Assembly: GCF_001427985.1 (NCBI RefSeq)
Contig: NZ_LMSA01000003.1
Location: 387,153-451,152 of the forward strand
Reading direction: 5' to 3'
DNA length: 64,000 bases
Source of the DNA: Knoellia sp. Soil729
GTDB taxonomy: Bacteria; Actinomycetota; Actinomycetes; Actinomycetales; Dermatophilaceae
Part shown: one piece after another, positions 51,060 to 59,527 of the stretch
Position numbering within the stretch: position 1 is the stretch's first letter
Layout: each line of letters begins with the position of its first letter
Position numbers and translations under genes: made by a program
The notes under the pieces: model-generated
The model's database searches: none
What the model was told of the DNA's origin: nothing
Seen by the model: only the letters and a program-made list of their open reading frames with translations

Positions 51060-51893
51060 TCAGAGGGAGATGATCGCGGCGCCGGCCAGCGCGAAGCCGA
51101 CGCCCACCTGCTGCACCAGCCGCAGCCGCTCCTTGATCAGCACCCGGGCGAGCAGGATCGTCGCGACGGGGTACAGCGACCCCAGGACGGCGGCGATGCT
51201 CACCTGACCGCGGGAGGAGGCGGTCGCGAAGAGGGCGTTGGCCAGCAGGTCGGCCGAGCCGATGAGCGCGAGCGGGACGAGGTCAGTGCGGGAGGCACCG
51301 CCCACCGAGCGCAACATGATGGCCGCGATCGCAAACAGGCTGACCGAGGTGAGCCGCATCCCCCACAGCGTCATCAGCAGCGACTCGCGCGAGCCGCGGT
51401 CGATCGAGAAGAGCGCCAGCCCGAAGCAGATCGCCGCTACCCCCGCCAGCACCACCGGACGTGGCGACACGGCCCCTGTCACCTCTGGTCCGGAGGCGAG
51501 GACGATGCCGAGGACCGCGACCGCGATGCCCACCCACACCCATGACGACGGCGTCTCACCCGAGGCGACGCCGAGCCCGACCGGCACGAGCACTCCCATG
51601 GAAGCGATGGGGGCCACGACGCCCATGGTGCCGCTCGCCAGCGCGGTGTAGAAGGCGACGAGCCCGCTGGCCCCGCAGAGGCCGGCCACGACAGCCCACG
51701 GCACCCAGGGCCCCCACTCGACCGGGTGCCCCGTCGTGACTCGCACGAGCACCACGCAGCAGAGCAGGAGGAACGCCAGTCCCTGGGTGAGGCCCACGAC
51801 CGCGACGGCGGGCAGCCGCTTGGTCATGGTGCCGCCGAAGTAGTCGGACGTCCCCCACACGGCCGAGGAGGCGAGGGCGAGGAGGGAGAGCAC
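51060..51893 (-). CDS. EamA/DMT-family transporter
   Basis: 277 residues in ten helices, two EamA repeats. WGTSDYFGGTMTKRLPAVA at the first loop, ASGTMGVVAPIASMGVLVPV in helix 4 and SSRGQVSIAAVLGSLYPVAT in the second repeat carry the EamA pattern. Members export or import small metabolites; substrate unknown. GTG start. Its stop is just beyond the 33-bp repeat block. Confidence 0.85.
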   Translation of the reverse strand: MLSLLALASSAVWGTSDYFGGTMTKRLPAVAVVGLTQGLAFLLLCCVVLVRVTTGHPVEWGPWVPWAVVAGLCGASGLVAFYTALASGTMGVVAPIASMGVLVPVGLGVASGETPSSWVWVGIAVAVLGIVLASGPEVTGAVSPRPVVLAGVAAICFGLALFSIDRGSRESLLMTLWGMRLTSVSLFAIAAIMLRSVGGASRTDLVPLALIGSADLLANALFATASSRGQVSIAAVLGSLYPVATILLARVLIKERLRLVQQVGVGFALAGAAIISL

Positions 51894-51978
51894 GCCCGCA
51901 GCCTAGGGGTGCACCGGGCCGGCGAACCCTCGGCGTGGCCTCACTCCCGAAACCAGCGCACCGGCATACCCTCAGTAG

Positions 51979-52563
51979 GTGGCAACACGCTCCCTTCCCG
52001 GCCGCGAGTCCCCGGAGTTCACCGAGGCTCTCGAGGCCCTCCGGCACGCTCGGTTGCGCCCCGAGGTGCGCATCACCGAGGTGCCCGCCCCGCAGCGGAT
52101 CGCTCCCTACGCCGTGGCGCTCACCGCGGACGTCCTCGGCGCGGCCGACGACGAGGATGAGCTGGCCTCCGGGCGTTTCGTGCTGCTCCACGACCCCTCG
52201 GCTCCCGAACCCTGGGGTGGCGAGTGGCGGGCCGTCACCTTTGCCCGCGCCGAGCTCGAGCCCGAGCTGGCCTCCGACCCGCTGCTGGGCGAAGTGGGCT
52301 GGTCCTGGCTCGTCGACGCCCTGGGCAACCGTGGCGTGAACGCCATCGCCGAGGCCGGCACCGTGACCCGCGTCGTGAGCCAGAGCTTCGCCGGACTCGC
52401 CGACCGCCCCGCGAGCGTCGAGATGGAGGTGCGCGCGTCGTGGACGCCCGTGGGTCCCGACGCCGGTCTGCACCTTCTCGCCTGGTCCGACCTGCTGTGC
52501 ACCATCGCTGGGCTGCCTCCCCTGCCCGAGGGCGTCGTCGCCCTCCCCGGGCCTCGCCGCTGA
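51979..52563 (+). CDS. DUF3000 family protein
   Basis: 194 residues. FTEALEALRHARLRPEVRIT, PAPQRIAPYAVALTADVLG, GRFVLLHDPSAPEPWGGEWR and VGWSWLVDALGNRGV are the actinobacterial DUF3000 pattern; function unknown. It is one base from the RNase D gene, as in many actinobacteria. GTG at 51979 with TACCCT six bases before it (51967-51972, partly from a CGGCATAC copy), suggesting a leaderless transcript. Confidence 0.88.
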   Translation: MATRSLPGRESPEFTEALEALRHARLRPEVRITEVPAPQRIAPYAVALTADVLGAADDEDELASGRFVLLHDPSAPEPWGGEWRAVTFARAELEPELASDPLLGEVGWSWLVDALGNRGVNAIAEAGTVTRVVSQSFAGLADRPASVEMEVRASWTPVGPDAGLHLLAWSDLLCTIAGLPPLPEGVVALPGPRR

Positions 52564-52564
52564 C

Positions 52565-53854
52565 ATGACCGACACCACCTCCGCCTCGACCGAGGACGCA
52601 GCGATCGAAGACTCCGCGACCGAGGACGCCGCACCCGCCGCCGTCGAGGAGCCGACCCTCCCCCCGCCGACCCCGCTCAACGAGCCGGCCGACGGAACCC
52701 CCGACGTCGTCGAGACCGAGCGCGGCCTCACCGAGGCCGCCCAGGCCATCGCCGCCGGTGAGGGACCGGTCGCCGTGGACGCCGAGCGAGCCTCGGGCTA
52801 CCGCTACGGCCAGCGCGCCTACCTCATCCAGGTGCGCCGCGAAGGCTCAGGCACGTGGCTCATCGACCCGATCGCCTGCCCCGACCTCACGCCCCTCAAC
52901 GACGCCATCGGTCGCGCCGAGTGGATCCTGCACGCCGCCACCCAGGACCTCGCCTGCCTCGCCGAGGTCGGTCTGCGCCCCCGCCAGCTCTTCGACACCG
53001 AGCTCGGCGCCCGCCTGCTCGGGCTGCCTCGCGTGGGGCTGGCCGCCGTGGTCGAGCACTACCTCGGTCTCGCGCTGGCCAAGGAGCACTCGGCGGTCGA
53101 CTGGTCGACCCGGCCGCTGCCCGAGCCGTGGCTGCGCTACGCCGCCCTCGACGTCGAGGTGCTCACCGAGCTGCGCAACCTCATGGGCGTCGACCTCGCC
53201 CGCCAACAGAAGTCCGAGTGGGCCCGCCAGGAGTTCGACGCGCTGCTCGACTGGGCGCCCACCGAGCGGGTGGACCCCTGGCGTCGCACCAGCGGGCTCA
53301 ACACCATCCGCAGCCGCCGCGGCGTCGCGGTCCTGCGTGAGCTCTGGTACGCCCGCGACGACATCGCCCGCGACCGTGACACCTCGCCCGGGCGCATCCT
53401 GCCCGACGCCTCCCTCGTCGCCATCGCGACCGAGGCGCCGACATCACCGGGCGACCTCCCGAGCGGCCACCGGGCCATCACGCGCTACGGCCGCCAGTGG
53501 ATGGCGGCAGTCAAGCGCGCCAACGCCATCGACGAGGCTGACCTCCCGCCCCGCACCATCCGCTCCGACGGGCCCCCGCCCGCGCGGTCCTGGGCAGACA
53601 AGGACCCCGTCGCCGCTGCCCGGCTGAACGACACGCGGGCCGAGCTCGCGACCTTCGCCGAGGAACGCTCCATCCCCCTCGAGAACGTCGTCTCCCCCGA
53701 CCCGCTGCGCCGCGTCGTCTGGCGCCCGCCGGTCACACGCGACGAGGACGGTTTCATCGAGGCGCTGCGCGGCCATGGGGTGCGCCGTTGGCAGGCCGAG
53801 ATCGTCGCCCCGATGCTCGTGCGGGCCTTCGAGACCCACCCCGACGCCGACTGA
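52565..53854 (+). CDS. rnd: Ribonuclease D-like 3'-5' exonuclease with HRDC domain
   Basis: 429 residues. Acidic N-terminal tail, then DEDD exonuclease: AVDAERASGYRYGQRAYLIQ (first Asp, Glu), HAATQDLACLAEVGL, and YAALDVEVLTELRNLMG with the last Asp and Tyr (DEDDy). The HRDC domain follows: LRELWYARDDIARDRDTSPG and LPDASLVAIATEAPTSPGDL. It trims tRNA or other RNA 3' ends. Coupled to DUF3000 with a one-base gap. Confidence 0.93.
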   Translation: MTDTTSASTEDAAIEDSATEDAAPAAVEEPTLPPPTPLNEPADGTPDVVETERGLTEAAQAIAAGEGPVAVDAERASGYRYGQRAYLIQVRREGSGTWLIDPIACPDLTPLNDAIGRAEWILHAATQDLACLAEVGLRPRQLFDTELGARLLGLPRVGLAAVVEHYLGLALAKEHSAVDWSTRPLPEPWLRYAALDVEVLTELRNLMGVDLARQQKSEWARQEFDALLDWAPTERVDPWRRTSGLNTIRSRRGVAVLRELWYARDDIARDRDTSPGRILPDASLVAIATEAPTSPGDLPSGHRAITRYGRQWMAAVKRANAIDEADLPPRTIRSDGPPPARSWADKDPVAAARLNDTRAELATFAEERSIPLENVVSPDPLRRVVWRPPVTRDEDGFIEALRGHGVRRWQAEIVAPMLVRAFETHPDAD

Positions 53855-53917
53855 CACCAGCGGGGCACACAGCACACGCCGGTATGCCGTCCGCACGCTG
53901 TGCGTCGACGCTCTGGC

Positions 53918-53945
53918 TTGCGTTATCTCATATCTGACATATTCT
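53918..53945 (+). promoter_or_regulatory. Promoter of the XRE-MurA fusion gene, leaderless
   Basis: TTGCGT at 53918-53923, a 16-base spacer, and TATTCT at 53940-53945, seven bases before the ATG at 53953. There is no ribosome-binding site. The region is AT-rich (ATATCTGACATAT at 53930-53942) and the inverted ATAT halves may be an operator for the gene's own HTH domain. Confidence 0.55.
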
Positions 53946-53952
53946 GGATTCC

Positions 53953-55488
53953 ATGACTGAGTCCAGCTACCTCACCCGGATCGGCACCCTCATCAGGGAC
54001 GCACGACGCCACCACGGCCTCACCCAGAGCGAGCTCGCCGACAAGCTCGGCACCAGCCAGAGCGCCGTCGCGCGCATCGAGCAGGGCCGTCAGAACCTCA
54101 GCCTCGAGATGCTCGCCCGCGTCGGCGAGACCCTCGGCAGCGAGTTCGTCTCCCTCGGCCACAGCGGCCCCCAGCACCTGCGGATCGTCGGCGGCGCCAA
54201 GCTGTCCGGCTCGATCCCCGTCAAGACCTCCAAGAACGCGGCCGTCGGCCTGCTCTGCGCCGCCCTGCTCAACAAGGGCCGCACCACCTTGCGCAACCTG
54301 GCCCGCATCGAGGAGGTCAACCGGATCATCGAGGTGCTCACCTCGATGGGTGTCAAGGTGCGCTGGCTCCCCGACAGCAGCGACCTCGAGATCATCCCGC
54401 CGGCCACGCTCGACCTCGACTCGATCGACATCGCGGCTGCTCGGCGCACCCGCACCGTGATCATGTTCCTCGGCCCACTGCTGCACCAGTTCGACACGTT
54501 CTCGCTCCCCTACGCCGGCGGCTGCGACCTCGGCACGCGCACCGTCGAGCCGCACCTCGCCACCCTCAAGTCGTTCGGCCTGGACGTCGCGGCCACCCAC
54601 GGCTCCTACGAGGCCAAGGTCGACAAGACGACGCGCCCCGAGAAGCCCATCGTCCTCACGGAGCGTGGCGACACCGTCACCGAGAACGTCCTCTTCGCCG
54701 CTGCCCTGCACCCGGGAACGACCGTCATCCGCAACGCGTCCTCGAACTACATGGTCCAGGACGTCTGCTTCTTCCTCGAGCGCCTCGGCGTCCAGATCGA
54801 GGGCATCGGCACGACGACCCTCACCGTCACCGGGTGCGAGAGCATCGACATCGACGTCGACTACTCCCCCAGCGAGGACCCGATCGAGGCCATGAGCCTC
54901 ATCGCCGCCGCCGTCGTCACCGAGTCCTCGATCACCATCGAGCGCGCCCCGATCGAGTTCCTCGAGATCGAGCTCGCCACCCTCGAGGGCATGGGTCTGC
55001 AGTACGAGATTACCGAGGAGTACCTCGCCAAGAACGGCCACACGCGCCTCGCCGACATCACGATCCTCCCGAGCAGGCTCACGGCCCCGATCGACAAGAT
55101 CGCGCCGATGCCCTTCCCCGGCCTCAACATCGACAACCTGCCGTTCTTCGCGCTCATCGCCGCGTGCGCCGAGGGCACGACGATGATCCATGACTGGGTC
55201 TACGAGAACCGCGCCATCTATCTCACCGAGCTGACCAAGGTCGGAGCCCAGGTGCAGCTGCTCGACCCGCACCGCGTGATGATCACCGGCAAGACGCCCA
55301 AGTGGCGCCCGGCCGAGGTCATGTGCCCGCCGGCACTGCGACCCGGTGTGGTCGTGCTGCTCGCGATGCTCGCCGCCAACGGCACCTCCGTGCTGCGCAA
55401 CGTCTATGTCATCAACCGCGGCTACGAGGACCTCGCCGAGCGGCTCAACGCTCTCGGCGCCACCATCGAGATCTTCCGCGACATCTGA
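53953..55488 (+). CDS. XRE helix-turn-helix fused to a MurA-like enolpyruvyl transferase
   Basis: 511 residues. Residues 6-66 are an XRE/Cro-type HTH: LIRDARRHHGLTQSELADKL and SQSAVARIEQGRQNLSLEML. Residues 75-505 are an EPSP-synthase/MurA fold: IVGGAKLSGSIPVKTSKNAA (the UDP-GlcNAc-binding K94/N95), SLPYAGGCDLGTRTVEPH with a Cys (C191) where MurA has its PEP-binding Cys, and PFPGLNIDNLPFFALIAACA where MurA has PTDMQ. MurA transfers enolpyruvate from PEP to UDP-GlcNAc. Catalytic Cys and Lys-Asn are kept but flanking blocks diverge, so it could be a working MurA, a paralogue with another sugar, or a regulator that senses cell-wall precursors. Confidence 0.88.
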   Translation: MTESSYLTRIGTLIRDARRHHGLTQSELADKLGTSQSAVARIEQGRQNLSLEMLARVGETLGSEFVSLGHSGPQHLRIVGGAKLSGSIPVKTSKNAAVGLLCAALLNKGRTTLRNLARIEEVNRIIEVLTSMGVKVRWLPDSSDLEIIPPATLDLDSIDIAAARRTRTVIMFLGPLLHQFDTFSLPYAGGCDLGTRTVEPHLATLKSFGLDVAATHGSYEAKVDKTTRPEKPIVLTERGDTVTENVLFAAALHPGTTVIRNASSNYMVQDVCFFLERLGVQIEGIGTTTLTVTGCESIDIDVDYSPSEDPIEAMSLIAAAVVTESSITIERAPIEFLEIELATLEGMGLQYEITEEYLAKNGHTRLADITILPSRLTAPIDKIAPMPFPGLNIDNLPFFALIAACAEGTTMIHDWVYENRAIYLTELTKVGAQVQLLDPHRVMITGKTPKWRPAEVMCPPALRPGVVVLLAMLAANGTSVLRNVYVINRGYEDLAERLNALGATIEIFRDI

Positions 55489-55494
55489 GCATTG

Positions 55495-56604
55495 GTGACC
55501 GACTGGAGCGACCTGCGCCGCTGGCCCGACGTCGAGGCCTCCAACCTCCAGGCCTGGGACGCCAGTGACTCGCTGATCCTCGACGAGGCCGGGGAGCTGC
55601 CGGACGATGTCGTCGTCATCGGCGACCGCCACGGTGCCCTGACCCTCGGAGCTCTCGAGGCAGGGGCATCGCGGGTGCGCGTGCACCAGGACGGCATCCT
55701 CGGTGAGCGCGCGCTGCTCGCGAATGCCGCCCGCCGGGGGCTCGAACCATCCGGTATGCCGTTCGCCCACCACCCGCTCGACGCGTCACTTGTCGACGGG
55801 GCGCGACTCGTGCTGCTCCAGCTGCCCCGATCGCTGGACGAGCTCGACGAGATCGCCCAGCTGGTCGCCGCACATGCCCACCCCGAGGTTCGGGTCGTCG
55901 CCGGAGGCCGCGTCAAGCACATGTCACGCTCGATGAACGACGTTCTTGCACAGTCGTTCTCACACGTCCAGGCGAGTCTGGCCAAGCAGAAGTCACGGGT
56001 CCTCCACGCGGCCCAGCCGCGCGGTGGGATCACGTCGACATGGCCGCACGAGCAGCGGCACGACGACGTGGGCCTCACCATCGCGGCGCACGGCGGGGTC
56101 TTCGCCGGCTCAGGCATCGACATCGGCACCCGGCTCCTGCTCGACCACATCCCCAACATGCGGGCCGCCGAGCAGGCCATCGACCTCGCCTCGGGCAACG
56201 GCGTCGTCGCTGCGGCCCTCGCCCTCGCCCGCCCCGACCTGCGGGTCCTTGCCACCGACCAGTCAGCCGCAGCCGTCGCCTCGACCAAGGCAACAGCCGC
56301 AGCCAACGGCGTGAGCGACCGCATCGACGTCGTGCGCGCCGACGGGCTCGAGACCGTCGACACTGCGACGGCCCAGCTCGTCGTGCTCAACCCGCCCTTC
56401 CACGTCGGTGCCGCAGTCCACACCGGCCTGGCCGAACGCCTCTTCGCCGACGCTGCGCGCGCACTGGAACCCGGCGGCGAACTCTGGGTCGTGTGGAACA
56501 CCCCCCTGAACTACCGCCCGATCCTCGACAAGCTCATCGGCTCCACCAAACAAGTCCAACGCACGACCAAGTTCACCGTCACCAGCAGCCGCAAGCGCAC
56601 CTGA
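55495..56604 (+). CDS. Class I SAM-dependent methyltransferase, RsmC/RlmG-like
   Basis: 369 residues. The N-terminal half lacks the SAM motif but has the RsmC/RlmG pseudo-methyltransferase fold (VVIGDRHGALTLGALEAGAS). The C-terminal half has AIDLASGNGVVAAALALARP as the SAM-binding glycine motif and AQLVVLNPPFHVGAAVHTGL with the NPPF catalytic motif of N2-guanine rRNA methyltransferases. GTG at 55495 is chosen over a TTG at 55492. It starts six bases after the XRE-MurA stop without an SD site. Confidence 0.85.
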   Translation: MTDWSDLRRWPDVEASNLQAWDASDSLILDEAGELPDDVVVIGDRHGALTLGALEAGASRVRVHQDGILGERALLANAARRGLEPSGMPFAHHPLDASLVDGARLVLLQLPRSLDELDEIAQLVAAHAHPEVRVVAGGRVKHMSRSMNDVLAQSFSHVQASLAKQKSRVLHAAQPRGGITSTWPHEQRHDDVGLTIAAHGGVFAGSGIDIGTRLLLDHIPNMRAAEQAIDLASGNGVVAAALALARPDLRVLATDQSAAAVASTKATAAANGVSDRIDVVRADGLETVDTATAQLVVLNPPFHVGAAVHTGLAERLFADAARALEPGGELWVVWNTPLNYRPILDKLIGSTKQVQRTTKFTVTSSRKRT

Positions 56605-56648
56605 CGAGGGGCAGGAAGCGGGAGGCGGTCCGTCAGAGCACGCGTGTG

Positions 56649-56729
56649 TCGATTCGCCGCTGGCTGGGCCTGGCGGGAGCCGTGAGCGCGCCCAGCGCGC
56701 GAGCGGCGGATGGAACTGCGGCGAATCGA
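56649..56729. repeat. Long stem-loop between convergent genes
   Basis: TCGATTCGCCGC at 56649-56660 pairs with GCGGCGAATCGA at 56718-56729; an inner GCTGGGC/GCCCAGC pair strengthens it. It lies between the methyltransferase 3' end (56604) and the SDR 3' end (56777), so it may act as a shared terminator; T-tracts are absent. Confidence 0.7.
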
Positions 56730-56776
56730 TGCACGTGTGCGACGCGTCCTGCGGGCGACGACCAGCAAGAGAGGAC

Positions 56777-57526
56777 TCAGTGAGCGGTCCACCCACCATC
56801 CATCGTGAACGACGAGCCGGTGATGGAGTTCGACGAGGGGCCGCACAGGAAGGCGACGAGGTCCGCGACCTCGGGTGGCTCAATGAGCCGTTTGATGGCG
56901 ACCGGGGTCAGCATCACCTTCTCGAGGACGTCGGACTCCGCTATGCCGTGGGCGTGCGCCTGGTCGGCGATCTGCTTCTCCACCAGCGGAGTTCGCACAT
57001 AGGCCGGGTTGATGCAGTTGCTCGTCACGCCCTTGTCGCCGGCCTCGAGGGCGACGACCTTGCTCAGCCCCTCGAGCCCGTGCTTGGCCGAGACATAGGC
57101 CGACTTGAACTCGCTGGCCCGTAGGCCGTGCACGGACGAGACGTTGACCACGCGACCCCACCCGGCGGCATACATGTGGGGAAGGCAGGCACGCACGAGC
57201 CGGAACGGCGAGAGCAGCATGATCCGGTGGATGCGTTCGAACTGCTCCACGGGGAAGTCCTGGACCGGCGCGACGTGCTGGATGCCCGCGTTGTTGACGA
57301 GGATGTCGACGTCCCTGGGCAGGGAGGCATGGGCGTCGAGGTCCGACAGGTCCATCACCCAGGGAGTCACACGCTCGGCACCCAAGCGCTCGACCAGCGT
57401 GGCCAGCGCATCGCCGTCGATGTCGACAGCGTGGACGTGCGCACCCTCTGCCGCCAGGCGGTCGACGACAGCGGCTCCGATCCCGCTGGCGGCCCCCGTC
57501 ACCAGCGCGGTACGGCCCTCAAGCAT
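56777..57526 (-). CDS. 3-hydroxybutyrate dehydrogenase-like SDR
   Basis: 249 residues. TALVTGAASGIGAAVVDRLA at the start, VNNAGIQHVAPVQDFPVEQF and NVSSVHGLRASEFKSAYVSA (catalytic Ser and Tyr; K three residues on) match 3-hydroxybutyrate dehydrogenases, with the FTMDGGWTAH end typical of the PhbDH group. It overlaps livM by eight bases (start 57526; GTG at 57535 is an alternative), so it is the last gene of the ABC transporter operon. Oxidises (R)-3-hydroxybutyrate or a related hydroxy acid with NAD, possibly the imported compound. Confidence 0.87.
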   Translation of the reverse strand: MLEGRTALVTGAASGIGAAVVDRLAAEGAHVHAVDIDGDALATLVERLGAERVTPWVMDLSDLDAHASLPRDVDILVNNAGIQHVAPVQDFPVEQFERIHRIMLLSPFRLVRACLPHMYAAGWGRVVNVSSVHGLRASEFKSAYVSAKHGLEGLSKVVALEAGDKGVTSNCINPAYVRTPLVEKQIADQAHAHGIAESDVLEKVMLTPVAIKRLIEPPEVADLVAFLCGPSSNSITGSSFTMDGGWTAH

Positions 57527-58538
57527 TGCGCCCACCCCGGCTGCGAAGTCGGGTCACGAGGTCGGCGACCGTGCCCCAGATGCCCTTGCGGAAGAGCAGG
57601 ACGATGAGGATGAAGATCGACCCGGTGATGATGCCGATGCCCTCGAAGCCCGAGGACGCGAGCTGGTCCTCCAGCAGCACGACGACCGCGGCGCCGAGCG
57701 GACCACCCCACAGGGTGCCGATGCCGCCGAGGACGGTGATGAGGACGACCTTCCCCGAGGTCTGCCAGGCGAGCTCCTGCAGCGAGGCGAACCCGTGGCT
57801 CACCGAGAAGACTCCCCCGGCGAGGCCGGCGATACCGGCGGAGATCACGAAGACCATGATCTTGTAGCGCTCGACGTCGTAGCCGAGCGCCCGGGCGCGA
57901 GCAGGGTTGTCGCGGATCGCGAGGAGGACCCGGCCGAAGGGCGAGGACACGGTCCGCCACGCGATGAAGGCCCCGAGCAGGATGAGCGGCAGTGCGGCGT
58001 AGTAGAAGTAGAACGAGTCGGTCTCCACCTGGTCGATCCCGAAGAAGGTCTTGGGGATGCCCTGGAGTCCGTTCTCACCGCCGGTGATGGCGCTGGCCTG
58101 GTTGGCGATGAAGTAGAGCATCTGCGCGAAGGCGAGAGTCACCATGGCGAAGTAGATGCCAGTCCGGCGCACCGCCAGATACCCCGTGGGGACGGCGATC
58201 ACCATGGCGGCCACCGCTCCACCGAGGACCGCGACGTAGAACGGCACGCCGGCTTGGGTCGCGATGTAGCCGGTGGTGTAGGCGGACATGCCCCAGAAGG
58301 CGGCGTGGCCGAAGCTCAGCAGCCCGGTGAAGCCCAGGAGGAGGTCCACCGAGATGGCGAACAGGCCCCAGGCGAGGATGTCCATCGCCACCGGCGGGTA
58401 GATGTACCACGGCAGGGCGAGGACGACGAGGAGGGCGAGCAGCAGGAGGCCGGCGCGGAGGAACGGGTTGACCCGGCGCTCCGGGCCGGATGAGGCTGCC
58501 GTCTGGACGCGCGCGGTGTCCGTGAGCTGGGCGCTCAT
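57519..58538 (-). CDS. livM: Branched-chain amino acid-type ABC transporter permease LivM
   Basis: 339 residues, about nine helices. GLFAISVDLLLGFTGLLSFG near 60, GKVVLITVLGGIGTLWGGPL near 270 and VRRTGIYFAMVTLAFAQML are LivM blocks. A long frame continues upstream, but the ATG at 58538 starts the conserved part and overlaps livH by four bases (ATGA). It forms the channel with LivH. Confidence 0.92.
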   Translation of the reverse strand: MSAQLTDTARVQTAASSGPERRVNPFLRAGLLLLALLVVLALPWYIYPPVAMDILAWGLFAISVDLLLGFTGLLSFGHAAFWGMSAYTTGYIATQAGVPFYVAVLGGAVAAMVIAVPTGYLAVRRTGIYFAMVTLAFAQMLYFIANQASAITGGENGLQGIPKTFFGIDQVETDSFYFYYAALPLILLGAFIAWRTVSSPFGRVLLAIRDNPARARALGYDVERYKIMVFVISAGIAGLAGGVFSVSHGFASLQELAWQTSGKVVLITVLGGIGTLWGGPLGAAVVVLLEDQLASSGFEGIGIITGSIFILIVLLFRKGIWGTVADLVTRLRSRGGRNA

Positions 58539-59404
58539 GCGGCTTCCTCCCTTCCGAAGAGTCCGGCCGGGCGGATGAGAACGACCGCAGCCATGAGAAC
58601 GAAGATGAGGACCTGGGACAGCTGCCCGTAGTAGCCCTGGCCGTAGGCCTCCACGAGGCCCACGAGGAACCCGGCGACGACCGCGCCGAGGATCGACCCG
58701 AGGCCGCCGATGACGACGATCGCGAACAGGATGATGATGAAGTTGGTCCCCATGTCGGCGTTGATCGCGCGGTAGGGGGCCGCCAGCACACCGGACAGTC
58801 CGGCCAGCGCGATCCCGAAGCCGAAGACCGGCGTCACCCAGCGGGCGACGTTGATGCCGAGGGCGCGGGAGCGCTCCGGGTCCTCCGTGGCCGCCCGGAC
58901 GATCATGCCGACGCGGGTCTTGGTGAGGATCATCCACACGGCGAGGCAGACGAGGACCGCGAACGCCGCAGCAAACATCTGGTAGACCGAGAGGTCGACG
59001 GAGCCGAACGAGACGCGACCGGTCAGGCCTGCCGGCACCTCGTACTTGAGCGACGAGACGCCGAACTGGCGCTTCATGATGTCGACGGTGAGCAGCGTGA
59101 GCCCGAAGGTCAGCAGGAAGTTGTAGAGCGGGTCGAGCTTGAGCAGCCACTGCACGAGCAGCCGTTCGACGAGGACACCGATGACGAACATGATCACGGG
59201 GACGATCACGAGCGCGGGCCAGAAGCCCAGGCCGAAGTGCTGCAGGAGCAGGGCGGAGATCATCGCGCCGAGCATGTAGCAGGCACCGTGGCTGAAGTTC
59301 ACCACGCCGAGCACGCCGAAGATCACCGCCAGCCCGAGCGCTGCGAGCGCGTAGAACCCTCCGGCCGCGAGGCCTTGAAGGGTGTACTGCAGGAACTGGG
59401 TCAC
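58535..59404 (-). CDS. livH: Branched-chain amino acid-type ABC transporter permease LivH
   Basis: 289 residues, about eight helices. MTQFLQYTLQGLAAGGFYAL opens it; GVLGVVNFSHGACYMLGAM and ATEDPERSRALGINVARW (the loop touching the ATPases) are LivH blocks. Preceded by a 123-base gap from livK that contains two hairpins, so expression of the permeases may be tuned down relative to the binding protein. Confidence 0.92.
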   Translation of the reverse strand: MTQFLQYTLQGLAAGGFYALAALGLAVIFGVLGVVNFSHGACYMLGAMISALLLQHFGLGFWPALVIVPVIMFVIGVLVERLLVQWLLKLDPLYNFLLTFGLTLLTVDIMKRQFGVSSLKYEVPAGLTGRVSFGSVDLSVYQMFAAAFAVLVCLAVWMILTKTRVGMIVRAATEDPERSRALGINVARWVTPVFGFGIALAGLSGVLAAPYRAINADMGTNFIIILFAIVVIGGLGSILGAVVAGFLVGLVEAYGQGYYGQLSQVLIFVLMAAVVLIRPAGLFGREEAA

Positions 59405-59445
59405 CGGTCGTCCCTCTCTCGTTTCGTTCGGTGGCTCACCCGGTC

Positions 59446-59484
59446 CCGTATGCCGTCCGCCCAGGGCGCGCGGACGGCATACGG
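59446..59484. terminator. Hairpin formed by an inverted CGGCATAC pair (livK-livH gap)
   Basis: Perfect 15-bp stem: 59446-59460 with 59470-59484, nine-base loop. The stem contains GTATGCCG (59448) and CGGCATAC (59475), the genome-motif octamer in inverted orientation. No T-tract; likely to attenuate or stabilise rather than end transcription. Confidence 0.65.
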
Positions 59485-59495
59485 TCGGGTTGTGG

Positions 59496-59523
59496 GTCGC
59501 CGACGGACTACCCCGTCGGCGAC
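59496..59523 (-). terminator. Hairpin directly after the livK stop
   Basis: A perfect 11-bp stem (GTCGCCGACGG with CCGTCGGCGAC) with a six-base loop, five bases after the livK stop on the minus strand and just before the second hairpin. A stable 3' end here would favour more binding protein than permease. Confidence 0.65.
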
Positions 59524-59527
59524 GAGG

